Shown here piece by piece: positions 33,649-45,571 of a stretch of DNA of 64,000 nt; within the stretch, counting starts at the first letter, position 1; every line of letters begins with the position of its first letter. Below the pieces are notes generated by a model that made no database searches, was not told the origin of the DNA, and saw nothing but the letters and a program-made list of their open reading frames with translations. The stretch is taken from positions 1,860,001 to 1,924,000 of the forward strand of contig JAACJO010000005.1 of NCBI GenBank assembly GCA_013368445.1, given 5' to 3'. The position numbers and the translations under genes are program-made. This DNA is from Leucocoprinus leucothites. Lineage: Eukaryota; Basidiomycota; Agaricomycetes; Agaricales; Agaricaceae.

Positions 33649-36480
33649 TCACGATCTTGCAAGACCCCACTTGCTGGCCTCGAGCCAGACCTCTCCTAGT
33701 TCTTGTACAGCATTTACCAATATCTCATTCACGGCTCGCACGTCTCTACCACTGCCTTCAAGGTAGTACTTGATCTGCACCACAAAAGTCAACTGATCTT
33801 AAATAAAAAAAAGCGTGAGGAGAAAGTACCTTTGGCTCAGTACCGCTCGTCCTGCACACCAGGTCAACTACTGGAAACGAAAAACGGTGGACGCGACTGA
33901 CCGTGTTGTCAAAACAATTTTTATCCCTTCCGGGTTCTCTGCTCTAAACTGGATCATATGTCCGGAAGAAAGCGGGAGAGTTGGTTTGTATGTTGGTGGG
34001 TTTGTACTGTCATAACCTATTGTGAGATCAACGACGGATGTAATACGGAGCCCTGCGATATTCTTGGGGTATGATGGAAAGGTCGACGACGACGGCTCCT
34101 GCTAGTAGACCCGGCATGAGTTATTTCTTTCCATCATGTCGTGTCAAGGGGTGATATGCATACGTCAATGTTTCGGATTCGAGAAAAGATGTGGTCGATG
34201 GTCCGGGGGTCGTCGCATCTAAAGTAACCGTTGTTTGTCTTTGGTGGAAATCGTGAGCGTGGTGTTGTGCGTGACAAATTGAAATGTTACCTGAAAGTAG
34301 CCGTATCTGTTCGCTATGTCAGTATATAATATGGAATATCAAAGTAGGATTCTTACTTCTTGTAAAGGCTCCACAGATAGGTCTTCACTGTCTTTCCTTG
34401 TGCATTCAACGCCGCCGCAAGTTGCGCAAAGACCATCTGTGCATATTCCCGTCATGGTCATTCTGCGGCGACCGCGAGGGGTGCTCTCACCGTAGCAGCA
34501 ATTCCATCCTTATCTCTAATTTCATTTCCAAACATAAACCCAATAGCCTCCTCATAACCAAACGGCACTTCATACCCCTGCTTGACCAAATCCAAAGCCG
34601 TATTCCCGATATACTTGAACCCAGTCAAACATTGTACGAATCTGAACCCTTCAACTGCGGCCATGGCTTCGATCATTTTGGAACTGACGGTAGATGCGAT
34701 CATGGCTAAGTTGGCGAGGGGTTTGTTGGAATGTTTGTACATGTCGAGTATGAAAGAGGCAAAGAGGGAGCCGAGTTGGTCGCCTGTGAAGACGGTCCAA
34801 TGGCCGTTGTGGCTGTATTGCGAGGTTAGTTGAGAGTGCTAGGGGATTGAGAGGCAGGACGTACTCGCGTTCTGCGCCAGCGAATCTATCGGAGTCTGGG
34901 TCTTGCGCGAGGACGTAGGAGATGCCTTCTCGCTCAGCAGTAGTGAGTGCGAGATCCTGTCAAGTGTGTTTGTTCAGTGGGATAAGGTGTGCAAGAAAGC
35001 AGCCACTGACCAGTGCCCCCTTTTCTTCGGGATTGGGGAATCGGACGGTAGGAAAGTCAGGATCGGGTTTCTGTTGTTCCTTGACGGGAATGTAGGGTGC
35101 GAATCCAAATGTTTCAAAGGCCCGTCGGAGGTGACTGTCACTGACGCCGTGCATGGATGTGTTGACGAATCGTACAGGTGTAGTCTCATTCAATCTCCTG
35201 TAGTTGGTTGTGATGAGATGGAATTAGGGTCTGAGAGAGATGAGAGATTCTGATTTACCTGTTGACGAGAAGAATTGAGAGAGAAGCAAAGTATGCCTCG
35301 TACATTTCGTGGGTCATGTTTAAACAATACAAAGAACTCAGGACGTCGGAAGTGCGCCAATTTATGGGTGTAAGGTTCTCTTCGATAGATTTGGATATTT
35401 CTCGGTCGTGGGGCTCAATAATCTGACCAGAATTTGGAGTCAGGTTTATACCTCTCATCTTGTGGCGGAATACACACCTGGACACCATTTTCCCAGTAAA
35501 CCTACCAGAAAAGGTGAGGTTATGTTCTCAAAATTTGTGGGCCTCGTGCATATACACACACCTTGTAACCATTATCCTCCTATGTGAAAGGTTAGTTATG
35601 CTCTCTGGGTATGAGCGAGGTATTACCTTTGGGTTATGACTGGCTGCAAGGGAGGTGAGCCAATGTCTAGTCGGTATAAATACAGGTGGTACCTACCAGT
35701 GATCATGATACCACACACGGCGTTCAACTGCTTGACAGAAAAAGGTACCCTGAATGGAAAAGGTTGGTTTCGCACTGCGACGCAGTCGAGAGCAAAGCTG
35801 GAATCTCACATAGGGGTATGGGGTAGACCGCGAAGTAAATACACTTTGATTTCCTTTATGAGGAACGCTGCAGCGGTTAGCTTTGCCCAGTGGTCCGAGT
35901 TGTGTCTGTGATCATGGCCAATGACGATACCACGAGAACGAACGTCTGGGAATTGTTGGATCACGTATGAAGCTAATCCCTGGGTTGCATTGCGTTGAGC
36001 AGATTGATTGTTAGTTGTGTTTGAAGTTAGTTGTGCGGACCTGAGACGTTTGGATTATGGTCAAGTCTAGTTTCCATTGTCAGAGACGATAAAGTAATAT
36101 ATATCCAGGTTATTCACCGTTCATCCGTGCCCAACCTGCTTCCATTCTGCCCCTGAGGCCTGGATAGAGAGATGTTATTCTGGCGAGCGAACGAGGGGCC
36201 ACGGATAGGTGTATTTACCTGCAGTACCGAATTGGATGCGGTTCCTGTAGTTGTGAGTTAGAGACAAGGAGAAATGAAGGTGAAGTATTATGAGAACCTC
36301 ATCCGACTCTCAAGTTCCTCGACATTGCCCGAGGCCCATAGATTCTGGATCTCTGCATGGGTATCTGGGTTCTGAAGGTGCAATTGCAAGGTTTATTTCA
36401 AGTTGGAAAGATTGGTGTGAGTGGTTACTGACGCGGTCAAGAATGAGCCACTGAGAGACGAGTCGCAGAAGGTCTGTCAT
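33649..36480 (-). CDS. Phosphoglucomutase/phosphopentomutase, PGM2 type
   Basis: Alpha-D-phosphohexomutase that interconverts ribose- or glucose-1- and -6(5)-phosphates (human PGM2, yeast Pgm3). Order: RNRIQFGTAGLRGRMEAG near residue 45; [20 protein letters not shown], the catalytic phosphoserine loop (TASHNP); FVNTSMHGVSD; the metal loop DPDSDR; GYEEAIGFM, sugar binding; and the phosphate-binding RTSGTEPK loop in the penultimate exon. The last exon encodes IKYYLEGSGRDVRAV and ends WGLARS. At least sixteen exons, one of the most intron-rich genes here. The start is placed at MTDLLRLVSQWLILDR; an additional upstream exon cannot be excluded. It converges on MCMBP with 15 bp between stops. Confidence 0.88.
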
Positions 36481-36832
36481 CAGATGAGTTGTGGATTAAG
36501 CAGCAGCTGTTACTGATCGATCAATTCCGGGCAATCATATCCGTTGCTAAAACCCATATACTGTCGTGGGACCGACTTACCAAAATGGGAGGCGAGAGGT
36601 AGATGATTGTCTAAAAGCTTGCTATCGTGAGCCTTTTACTGGAGAAAAATCAGTGTTGCATTACTGGCTATGGAGATAGACCGGTGTCAAGGTCAGCTAT
36701 GGGAGGCGAGTAGAAGAGAAGAACGAAAGCTAAACTGTCATTTGTTTGGTTTTGACTTCCGAAGTAAACAATCGCTTTGACGCGGTCGAAATTTCCCAAG
36801 TCTTGCTGCTCCGGACAGCAACACATTTGGTC
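36481..36832. promoter_or_regulatory. Divergent region PGM2-type / uL15m
   Basis: 352 bp between the start chosen for the phosphoglucomutase and that of uL15m. It should hold both promoters and possibly a short 5' exon of the mutase. No E-box or TATA box was seen. Confidence 0.45.
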
Positions 36833-37751
36833 ATGGCTTCACGCGCCCGCATAGCAAGAGTCACTCTTGCAAACCTCAGTCCTGCAAAGGGCTCACAACA
36901 CAGCGTGAGCTCACCAGAAATTACCCTTACTACTTTACGTTCTTAACCCCATCTATAGCAAAAACGAGTTGGCCGTGGCCAAGGTTCAGGCTATGGTCGG
37001 ACAGCAGGTCGCGGTAACAAAGGTCAAAATTCGCGCTCAGGTCCTGGGCCCGGTATCGCTTTCGAGGGTGGTCAAACACCTATCACGAAGCTGTTCCCCA
37101 AGCGAGGCTTCGTTAATCCCAATACGAGAACGTGGGCACCTGTAAACCTTGACCGGATACAACACTGGGTAGACCAAGGTCGTTTGCAGAGTTCGCCTGA
37201 GAAGCCTATTACTGCGAGGGAGCTGTTGTTGAGTGGTTGTGTTCACCAGGTGCATGACGGAGTCAAGATTCTGGGCGACGTGAGTGGTTGAAATTATTTG
37301 TTGAAAGGTTTTAGACCCATTCTTTCCAGGGCGCTGAGCATCTGAAGACACCACTGTACATCGTGGCATCAAGAGCGAGTAAAAGTGCTATCAAGGCCAT
37401 TGAAGAGGGTGGCGGAACGATTGTTTGCAAATATTATAATGAGCTCGCACTTAGAGATTGCGTCAAGGGCAGGACGGACAGAGTGGATGCCGCACCAACG
37501 CGTCAAGAAGATATTAGTGAGTCCTCATACTTATGTTGGCTATATAACTAGGTTGACTGTCTTTTCTAGGATGGTACACCACACGGATAAACCGCGGCTA
37601 CATAAACAACTATCTGCTCAAGACATTGAAGGACATGCCCTTCGTACAGGAACGCTGGGTTGCGCTGTCTCAGCAGCTTGGTGTACATCGAAAGCAGCAC
37701 TTCGGCAAGCCAATTAAGAACAATAGCCAGCCAGTATCTCAACGAAGCTGA
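36833..37751 (+). CDS. MRPL10: Mitochondrial large ribosomal subunit protein uL15m
   Basis: Mitoribosomal counterpart of bacterial L15. The first exon encodes [20 protein letters not shown]. The second begins with [20 protein letters not shown], the glycine/arginine-rich L15 signature. [17 protein letters not shown] is also diagnostic, as is [21 protein letters not shown] fungal C-terminal extension reads [20 protein letters not shown] and ends at VSQRS. Four exons; length about 260 residues. The long frame upstream starts at a TTG (36746), so ATG 36833 is preferred. The stop lies 44 bp from the convergent PRP38 stop. Confidence 0.93.
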
Positions 37752-37795
37752 CGAGCCGAATTAGAAGAGTAGTTATTCATAGTACCTCCTTAATA

Positions 37796-38795
37796 TTATT
37801 CTACGCCCGGCGATATGCTACGGCTGCGTGACCGATACGGTGACCTTGACCCAGAGCGTGAACGCGAGGGACTTCTGGAGATGTATCTCGAACCAGCTGA
37901 AGCGCGACTACCGCTCCCTGACCTCGAGAGACTTCTTCCTTCACTCCTGCTTCTACTCCTACCTCGACTTTCACCGGTGCTGCTTCTGCTTCTACTTCTG
38001 CTACCGCTTCGTACACTCCCATTTTCACTTTTGCCTTCCAATGCGTCCAGAAGACGACTTTTCCGTGGACCTAGTTCGCCGGTTTCTTCTAAAATTTGTC
38101 TTTTTGGTATTCGCGGTAGGATGATATCGCATACTCGTTCTTCGCTGAGGAGGTCATAGACAAACTCGTCAATGTGTGTTAGTAGATATCCATCTGAAGA
38201 AAGTCGTTAAATGCAGGCGTCTCGGCACAAAGCTCTCAAACTGACTCGTGTTTCGCAGTCGTAGCTTGCTGTAATCTTTGAGCAGCGGTTCTAGAATTTC
38301 ATAGACTTCGACCGCACGGAAAGTCATTCGTATATACATCACAGCTAGGGCGCGCAGGTACCTGAAAGGAATGGGTGATTTGATCAAGAATAGAGCTTGT
38401 GAACATACTTGAACTCCTCCGCTTGGAGGTATTCCAGAAGGATCTCCTTCTCTGGCTGGATTTGTAAGAGCTTGAGAAGCAGACAGAGGAATTCGGTGGG
38501 CTTCTGATTTCCTCCATAAACACCACCGATTGCTCGGAGTTCGATGGCTTTGTCTATAATGCTAGCGGCTGACAAATAATTAGCATCCCGACGACGGAGT
38601 GCGAGGAATGCAGGTACCTGTAAGCGCGAAGCAATGTTCTTTCCAGTAGGTACATTCGTAGATGCGATTACGGATGACGGTTTCAACTAGATACTGCACG
38701 GATGAGTTCCACTAGTAATTTTGATAAATGCTGAAATGCACCTGTGGGTTCTGGCCGTGGATTGCCTTTGCGCCGCTGATCGTGGTATTGGCCAT
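37796..38795 (-). CDS. PRP38: Pre-mRNA-splicing factor 38 with RS tail
   Basis: Spliceosomal protein needed for catalytic activation of the U4/U6.U5-containing complex. The first exon gives MANTTISGAKAIHGQNPQ, matching Prp38 exactly in style. Next: IYECTYWKEHCFALTAASII, AIELRAIGGVYGGNQKPTEF, FKYLRALAVMYIRMTF, EILEPLLKDYSKLRLRN and HIDEFVYDLL, then PRIPKRQILEETG. The C-terminal exon (37796-38041) is a dense Arg/Ser tail of about 80 residues, as in metazoan PRPF38A but unlike yeast Prp38, which lacks it. Introns are short. Confidence 0.92.
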
Positions 38796-39965
38796 TGTGG
38801 GGGTAGAGGAAAAGGTGTGTTGTTTGGGTTTGTTACATCATTGACCTCCAATGTGTAGTCGCAGTAGTAGCTTCTTCTTATCATCTTGCTTCTTCGATCT
38901 ACCTTCTCTGTGGAAATGGGCTCTCGATCTATGGATAATCTCATCGAGTCATTCGTGCTCACAGACTAGGGAGGAAATTTGTTTCGAGGGGATACCAGAA
39001 TGCAGTCCGGGGTTTCCGGGCCTATTTCTCAGATCTTGCGGCTGCTACTCCACGTGGACAAACCTCCAGCAAGAAAGCAAGGCTCTAAAGGGATAAAGTG
39101 GCAAGAGGAGGCAATATATTCTGCGGTCAGCAATGGCTGGTCAGTAACGTCGCGGCAGACTTACGCTAGAGGACGGCTGGTTTGGCAGTCAAGCGCCTGT
39201 TTACATACTCCGTTGGAGGGTTGAATCATTGACTCATTGACTCATCGCGCAAGATGGGCGTCGAGCATTTCTACGTCGCTGCTTTCACATCGCCAACTTT
39301 CTGCTGAAGGCTTTGTCTTTAACGTGCATTTGCGCGATGGGAAAGTACGCCTTACCCTGGATGCCCGAAGCCGTACTGTTGGAAACTTACCGAGGTTCTC
39401 CAATAACAGAAATCAGACGGGCCTTGCTGCCAGCACGGCAATCTTCCGCGAGAGCTCTTGCAGCTACTAGTATTGTGCGTTCAAGAGCCTTGGACTTCTT
39501 GCCAAAGTGCGCACTATGCATCCGCCGACGTTTCAAAGCGGTGCGGGTTTCCTCTCTTCCCAGTCAAATTTTTCCGCTCACGGAAAATTGACAGATGGCC
39601 GCTGATAACGGTTCACTGGCCTCTCCAGTAGAACTTACAGGCTCTCTCGTGCTCTGGCGCTACCGTGAAAGGGTTGACAACAGGTTTTGGTTTGTGCGGA
39701 ACAAAACTGTCGTCTACGACAAAGGGGTTCTCGAAGCTGGCTTCGAGCGGTTCGAGGCGGGTGAATGTTGAGCGTAGCCTGTTCATATTTACAGTACATG
39801 TACAATAAAACCATTACAATGAGTGCGGCGTGAAAGAGCGAATAAGCCGAGTGTCTGAGTGACGGAAAGTGTTCAGGCGGAGTGACCTGATTAGTGTGGT
39901 TGTTCCCTGACTTGATCCTCCCTCTGCTTGGTCTCTTCGGCTCTGGTCTTTTTTCGCGCCACAGA
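38796..39965. other. Intergenic region without a supported gene
   Basis: 1.17 kb. Several overlapping frames of 60-100 codons on the plus strand do not join into a recognisable protein and have mixed composition. It contains a pair of TGACTCA elements (39230-39244). It may hold a relic, a non-coding transcript or only regulatory DNA for the Rco1-like gene. Confidence 0.4.
39230..39244. promoter_or_regulatory. Paired TGACTCA (Gcn4/AP-1-like) sites
   Basis: Two perfect TGACTCA heptamers start at 39230 and 39238, one base apart. This is the core for Gcn4/CpcA-type bZIP factors. The nearest supported genes start at 38795 (PRP38, minus, 435 bp away) and 39966 (Rco1-like). Function unproven. Confidence 0.35.
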
Positions 39966-42900
39966 ATGGCCACAACAGCGAGCATTCCGCCATACATGAT
40001 GCCAGGAGTCGCTGTACAGCAGCCGTCTCATCTTGAGGGAGATGCCAATCTCGCCACTGAAATATTGCCAGGTCCTCCCTCTATTACCTCTGTCCAACAG
40101 GCAGCCCAAAAACGCGACCCAAGAAAACCGTCCACTGTCTTCTCCTACCTGCCCCCATCTGATCCAGGATCCACATATTCTGGTATTATGCACGGTACTC
40201 TCATCGGCCAGGAGCCTCAGGACGGGCCCCGCACAAAGCGCTCCAGAGTTGACAAGGGGTGCGTTTTCTACCGCTCTCCTTCTTTCCCCCGACTGACCAC
40301 TTTCTGTCTCTCCAACCTGCACCGCTGTTATTGCGATGTTACAACAACCCAATGGTCTTGCTCTGCGCGTTTCACCCTGTCTCTCTTTCTCTCGGAAAAG
40401 AACGGCCTCCGGGCGTGCTCAACGTGCCTCTGCTCGCAATCAAAATGGGGCAACCCCTGCCGTGCCCTTGGAGAGCACCAGCTCTGCGGAAGCTCCAGCG
40501 CAGCTCCTTCCAACCCCTTCGCCTGTGGAACCAGACAATCTTCCTGGCGCACCAGAAGACGAACCCTCCCTTTCGCGCTCCAACTCCTCTCTCAATCTCT
40601 ATGATCTTTCTGTCCCCACGTCTCATGGGAGAACGAAGCGCAAGGACAAGGGAAAGGCCAAAGAAGTTGACTCGGCTTCTGTCAAAGTCAAGGAGGAACC
40701 AAAGAGCGTTCTGCTGCCCTCCCCTGACCCCCAACCCGCTTCCAACTTGGTACGTTCCCCTCATCCCGCCTAATACCTTGACTCATTTTCTGCCTCAAGC
40801 TCAACAACGACGATCACTGTTCTTCCTGTCGTTCGCATGGCGATCTCGTGTACTGTGATGGATGTCCCCGGGCGTTTCACCTTTGGTGTGTCGATCCACC
40901 CATAGAGAGTATAGAGGAGGGCGATAGCAGGTGGTTTTGTCCGGCGTGCGTGATACGTAAGGTGAGCTGGCATCCCTCCTATCGTATACTCGTTGGCCTC
41001 ATCCTCCCCTAGCAACCACCTGCAAAACCCCCACCGTCGCTCTTGTCGCCCTTGATTCATCAGCTCAATATCTCGATCCCGGTGGAGTTTCAGTTACCCG
41101 AGGATATCCGGACCTACTTCAAAGACGGTGATTCATCTCTCCAGCCTGCCTCCCGCCTCGCCTAACTTATTTTCACAGTTGGTCAAGGACCAAAGGGCAA
41201 TTATATCGATACCACTGTGTACAAACCGCCTCGCCAAAAGTAAAGCTGTTGCCTACTGCTCCCCCCTGACGCCCTTTAACTATTTTTTTTCTTGCTATCT
41301 AGTCGTCTCGGTCTTTTGGAAGATAGAGATCCATATCGCCTGAAAGATAGGAACGGGGCACCCGTTCTATGCTTTCAGTGTGGGATGTCTGCTCTACCTA
41401 ATGGTCTCGCGGCGACAGCGCCCGCTTCGAAAAGAACCAGGCGATCGTTAGTACCCAAGGGCGCTTCAAATGACAGCTGGAAGCCTATCCTTTCTTGTGA
41501 TTTCTGTTCTCTCTACTGGCATCTCGATTGCCTTGATCCCCCACTTCCTAGCATGCCCCCCTACAACAAAAAGTGGATGTGCCCCAACCACTCAGACAAA
41601 GTCCTGGTATGGCCTGTGTTCCTACCTGTTTCCAATCGACAAGCTGATAACGTGTTCCCTGTGCAGCCTATCAAACGCCGAATCCCCAAGTCCAATCCTT
41701 ACCCAGTCATTGAGATTGATCGACCAGGCCAGTTCAACAACGGAAACATTGACATCATTCCATCCGAAACTACGACCCCTATCCAACAAGTCAACCGTGT
41801 CGCTACAGATGAAGTTTTGATCAATGGTCGTCGGTATCGTGTCCCGGAACGAACGATTGTTCTCGATTTCTGGAGCAAACTCAATAAAGCTCATGTGCCT
41901 TTGCAGCAGTATGTTGCGTTTCAATTGATTTCTGACCAGTATTGATACCTGATTTAGAGAGGAAAAGGACACTATCTCCTCTGCCATGTCCTCACCACTC
42001 ACTTCACTAAGTTCTTTGGATGACTTTGGTGACGACCCACACGAAGCTGGGCCTTTCGAGGGAACGGATGAATTGAAGATCGCTGAGGTGCCGTCTAGTA
42101 GACAATTTTTTTATCCTAGAAATATGCTGACAAGGATCCCCCTACATATACAGATGCTTTGTAATTTGAGGCTAGGGAAGCTTCATACTTCCAACCCTCG
42201 ACGAAAAACAACCGAGCGGGCTGTGCAGACGAGCCCTGATACAGAGGCCCCCATCAGATCAGGCGGTAGAAGTGCCAACCCAGTCACACACGCGAAAGTG
42301 AGGACTTCCATGATCTGAGTGAGCAATGAATTGATCGTGCCTCGTTTCTCAGCGTCTCACGAAAGCGGCAACGGTTAATGGTTTTACGAGACCGCAACCA
42401 AGCGCATCCACGGATTCTACAAGTCCTCTCGCCACATCGGTGTCTGCTGTGATTACTACCCGGAGGAAACGCTCTGCTCAGAGCACACAGCCCGAAAATA
42501 GCGCACGTGGACTAAGATCAAGGAGTAGGAACATAGCGCAAGAGCCATCCAAGGTAGGCTTCCACATGCGAAACATGTCATTTGCTCACGATACCACCAT
42601 CAGGATAATGCGAATTTCACCGAGACCACTCCGACGGACACCACTGCTGTTGAAGCACCCATTCCCATTGCGCCTCCCCCTAAGAAAGCTGTTCAAGTCA
42701 AGGTAATAACAATCTCCTCTATCCAGGGTGGAACTAATTCCTCGCCCTGTAGGTCGAAGAATCAGATGATCCCCTGGCACTTCTAAATGGCATCTCTGCG
42801 GTCAACCCTTCAACTACTGTTGTAACAAAGGTGATACTTGTTCGAAATTTCAGAACCACCTGGATGACTGAAACAAGTGCTAGACACCGTCAAAACGGCG

Positions 42901-43246
42901 AGGACGCCGACCTGCTGTCAAAGACACAGAGGAGAGTAAACCCGCTCCGGCCAAGCGGGGTAGGAAGAGGAAGGAACGAGAGGATGATCCCACGTACCGA
43001 CCTAACAATACTGAGAGCTCGAAGAAAGAAAAGCTTGATCCCGAAGAAAAAGAAAAGAGAGTGACCCGAAGACGTAACGCTCGCACTCCCTCGCGTTCCC
43101 GTGTACCCCCGCCTAACTCCGCTACCATGACCGCTCCTACTTCGACACCCACCACACCCTCTCTCAAGATCCGTCTCCCAAGGTTTAACGCGGGAAGCAT
43201 CTCGGCCACAAATTCTGGAGGCGCAGGCTCTCCAAGCAAGTCATAA
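39966..43246 (+). CDS. Double PHD-finger protein, Rco1/PHF12-like
   Basis: Probable subunit of an Rpd3S-type histone deacetylase complex, which acts on H3K36-methylated coding chromatin. Two PHD fingers are visible. The first is C4HC3 (CSSCRSHGDLVYCDGCPRAF, H-x2-C, then WFCPAC) at about 40810-40960. The second (CFQCGMSALPNG ... CDFCSLYWHLDC ... WMCPNH) lies at about 41370-41590 and ends in His instead of Cys, as in Rco1. Between them is IHQLNISIPVEFQLPEDIR. The basic C-terminus has AT-hook-like stretches (KRRGRRPA, AKRGRKRK) and ends GGAGSPSKS. About twelve exons. The N-terminal region is low-complexity (Ser/Pro). Family by finger pair and spacing; orthology inferred. Confidence 0.82.
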
Positions 43247-43630
43247 TCTTGGCGTTATAGTCCACATGGCTGGACTGTCCAGAATTTTGCCACAGGGAGC
43301 TCCCGGTGCATTGATCATCACCCACGACCCCGGACCATTGTTATGATGTCTATATTGCCAAACATTAATCCAGTGTTCCTATAGGAAACATAATCTGTCT
43401 TAGTTGGTCTACCATATTTTCCCGTTCACTAGATGGTAACTTCCCCCTCACGAGCTGTAATATGAGCAATGAGCAGGTAAAAATAAAGTTCGAAGTATTG
43501 TTTATTATATGTTACTTTACTGTTGATGGCTCTGAGCTGTGATCCGAATACCAAAAGCTGCATTGACGTATCACTTCCATTCGTCCCGCTTACTTGTATT
43601 AGGCGCCCATCCTTCAAAAAGCCTGTCTGA
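43247..43630. other. Intergenic region Rco1-like / IPT
   Basis: 384 bp of tandem intergenic DNA: the 3' UTR of the Rco1-like gene and the promoter of the tRNA isopentenyltransferase. Nothing else recognised. Confidence 0.5.
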
Positions 43631-45442
43631 ATGGCTTTACGACCTCTCATTGCCATCTGTGGTACCACAGGAGTTGGAAAGTCAAATATCGCTGTGGAGC
43701 TCGCCCTGCGGCTTAGACAAGGAGGGTTCAAGCATGGTTGGCGTGGTGCTCGAATCATCAACGCTGATTCTATGCAAGTCTACGAAGGCCTCGACGTCAT
43801 CACAAATAAAATGCCATTAGAGGAACGAAAGGGGGTTGAACATCTTTTAATGGATATCAAGAAACCCGGAGAGCAATATGTAGTTGGACAGTGGGTGCAG
43901 GATGCCATCAAGCTTGTAGGTGGATTTTCGCTAGTTGATTCTAATGACTCATTGTCAGAAGATTAATGAGATCCACGAGAGTGGTGAAGTGCCAATAGTG
44001 GTTGGAGGAACCTCGTACTGGATACAACACCTCATCTTCTCTGATCGCTTAATTGGCTCGCCTCAAACAACTTCTAGCATAAACTCAAAGTCGCCCCATA
44101 AGACACCCCAAGAATTGGAACATCTCATATCTCATGTTACGGACCCGGATTTGCTTTATCTCTTCAACGCCTTGCCTGAATCGCCGCCTTCAGCTAGCAG
44201 TGACGCCGATGCTGCGTTTAAGCTGCATACTTTGCTCAATCAGATTGACCCGGTGATGGCGTCCCGATGGCATTGGCGAGATACGCGCAAGGTATTGCGG
44301 AGCCTGGAAATTATCAAAGAAACTGGACGTAAAGCCAGCGATATTGTGGCTGAACAGGCGTCGAGGAATGCTGTCAGTGAACCGAGGTTCGTACTCTTCC
44401 TCTCTTGAGTATGTCACATTGGTTTACCCCGGGGGGAGGATAGATTCCGGACACTTTTCTTCTGGCTTTACGCCGAGCCAAGTATCTTGGAACAGAGACT
44501 CTACGATCGCGTGGACAAAATGATAGAGGCATGGTTACAGCTACCTCCCCGCGCCTTCCGTAGACTAACGCAGTCGTCCAGCTCGGTCTGCTTGACGAAA
44601 TCCGTAGCCTACGGAAGATAGCTTCCGAAGGCTCCTCAAATGACATAGTAGAGGAAGAAGCTACCGAGACGAATTACAGTCTGGGTATATACCAAGCGAT
44701 TGGTGAGGGTTCAAGAGCTCTTCGCGTGTGTTTGGCTAACGCTCAAGCATTGTCTAGGGTACAAAGAATTTCACAACTACTTGTCCAACTCTGGAGCGTC
44801 CCAGAGCGAATTCACTGAAGCAGTGGATAGGATGAAATTGTCCACAAGGCAATATGCCAAACGGCAGATATCCTGGATACGCAACAAGCTCATACCTGTG
44901 GCTGAATCGGCGAATAAAGAAAATGCGCTCACGCCGTTTTATCTTCTCGATGCGACAGGTCTTTATGATTACTTTCTTCGGTGGTATCCGTTCTTACCAT
45001 GACATTTAGAACTTGGAAAAGATTGGACAATTAATGTCCAAGAACCGGCCGTAAAAATTATGGAAGGTAGGATACCCAAATTACGCCTTCCGGCATTGTG
45101 ATGACACGATCGACGACCTAGAATTTCTGAACGACCAAAAACTTCCCGAGGCAAAATCACTTTCTGACAGGGCCTGTGCAATGTTGACTGTCAAGGAAAA
45201 GGATGTCAAGTGCGTACACACAACCAACACTTATGATGATATAAACATTAAACTTCGCTCGCAGGCCAACTGCTATCCTTGAAGCTCGGCGAAAGAATAT
45301 CTGTCCAGTGTGCACAATTGATGAAAGTCGACCTGTCATGATAGAGCAAGGATCCGATTGGGAAGTCCATCAGAAAACTCGTTCTCATAAAAGGCTACAG
45401 GCAAAAGCCAATCGAGAAAGACAAACACACATTACTACTTAA
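43631..45442 (+). CDS. MOD5: tRNA dimethylallyltransferase (Mod5/MiaA)
   Basis: Adds an isopentenyl group to A37 of some tRNAs in cytosol and mitochondria. P-loop GTTGVGKSN at the N-terminus, INADSMQVYEGLDVITNK (the substrate-binding region), VVGGTSYWIQHLIF, and RWHWRDTRKVLRSLEI. Later exons encode QAIGYKEF and KLSTRQYAKRQISWIRNK, the tRNA-recognition helix. The last exon carries a matrin-type C2H2 zinc finger (CPVCTIDE ... DWEVHQKTRSHKRLQAKAN), as in fungal and animal Mod5/TRIT1. At least seven exons. The ATG at 43631 sits directly before the P-loop, so no long mitochondrial presequence is visible, although this family is often dual-targeted. Confidence 0.93.
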
Positions 45443-45571
45443 TCATGACATGGCAAGGCGGTTTACTATCGTCCAGTACGAAAATCCTTTTGAAAGCTAT
45501 GCGATTATTTAACGCGAAACGTAGGCGCCGAGAGCGAAACCAATGTACAAAACCATGACAAAAGCTCAATT

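Noticed and set aside
37801..38159. Leu-rich plus-strand and Ala/Glu-rich minus-strand frames around 38 kb
   Set aside because: They are alternative frames of the Arg/Ser tail of PRP38.
39700..39775. tRNA-like GGTTCGAGGC box
   Set aside because: No acceptor stem or anticodon arm at the expected spacing; not a tRNA.
39635..40352. Two minus-strand frames of 120-150 codons
   Set aside because: Opposite the promoter and first exon of the Rco1-like gene; no domain, and the plus-strand exon chain explains the region.
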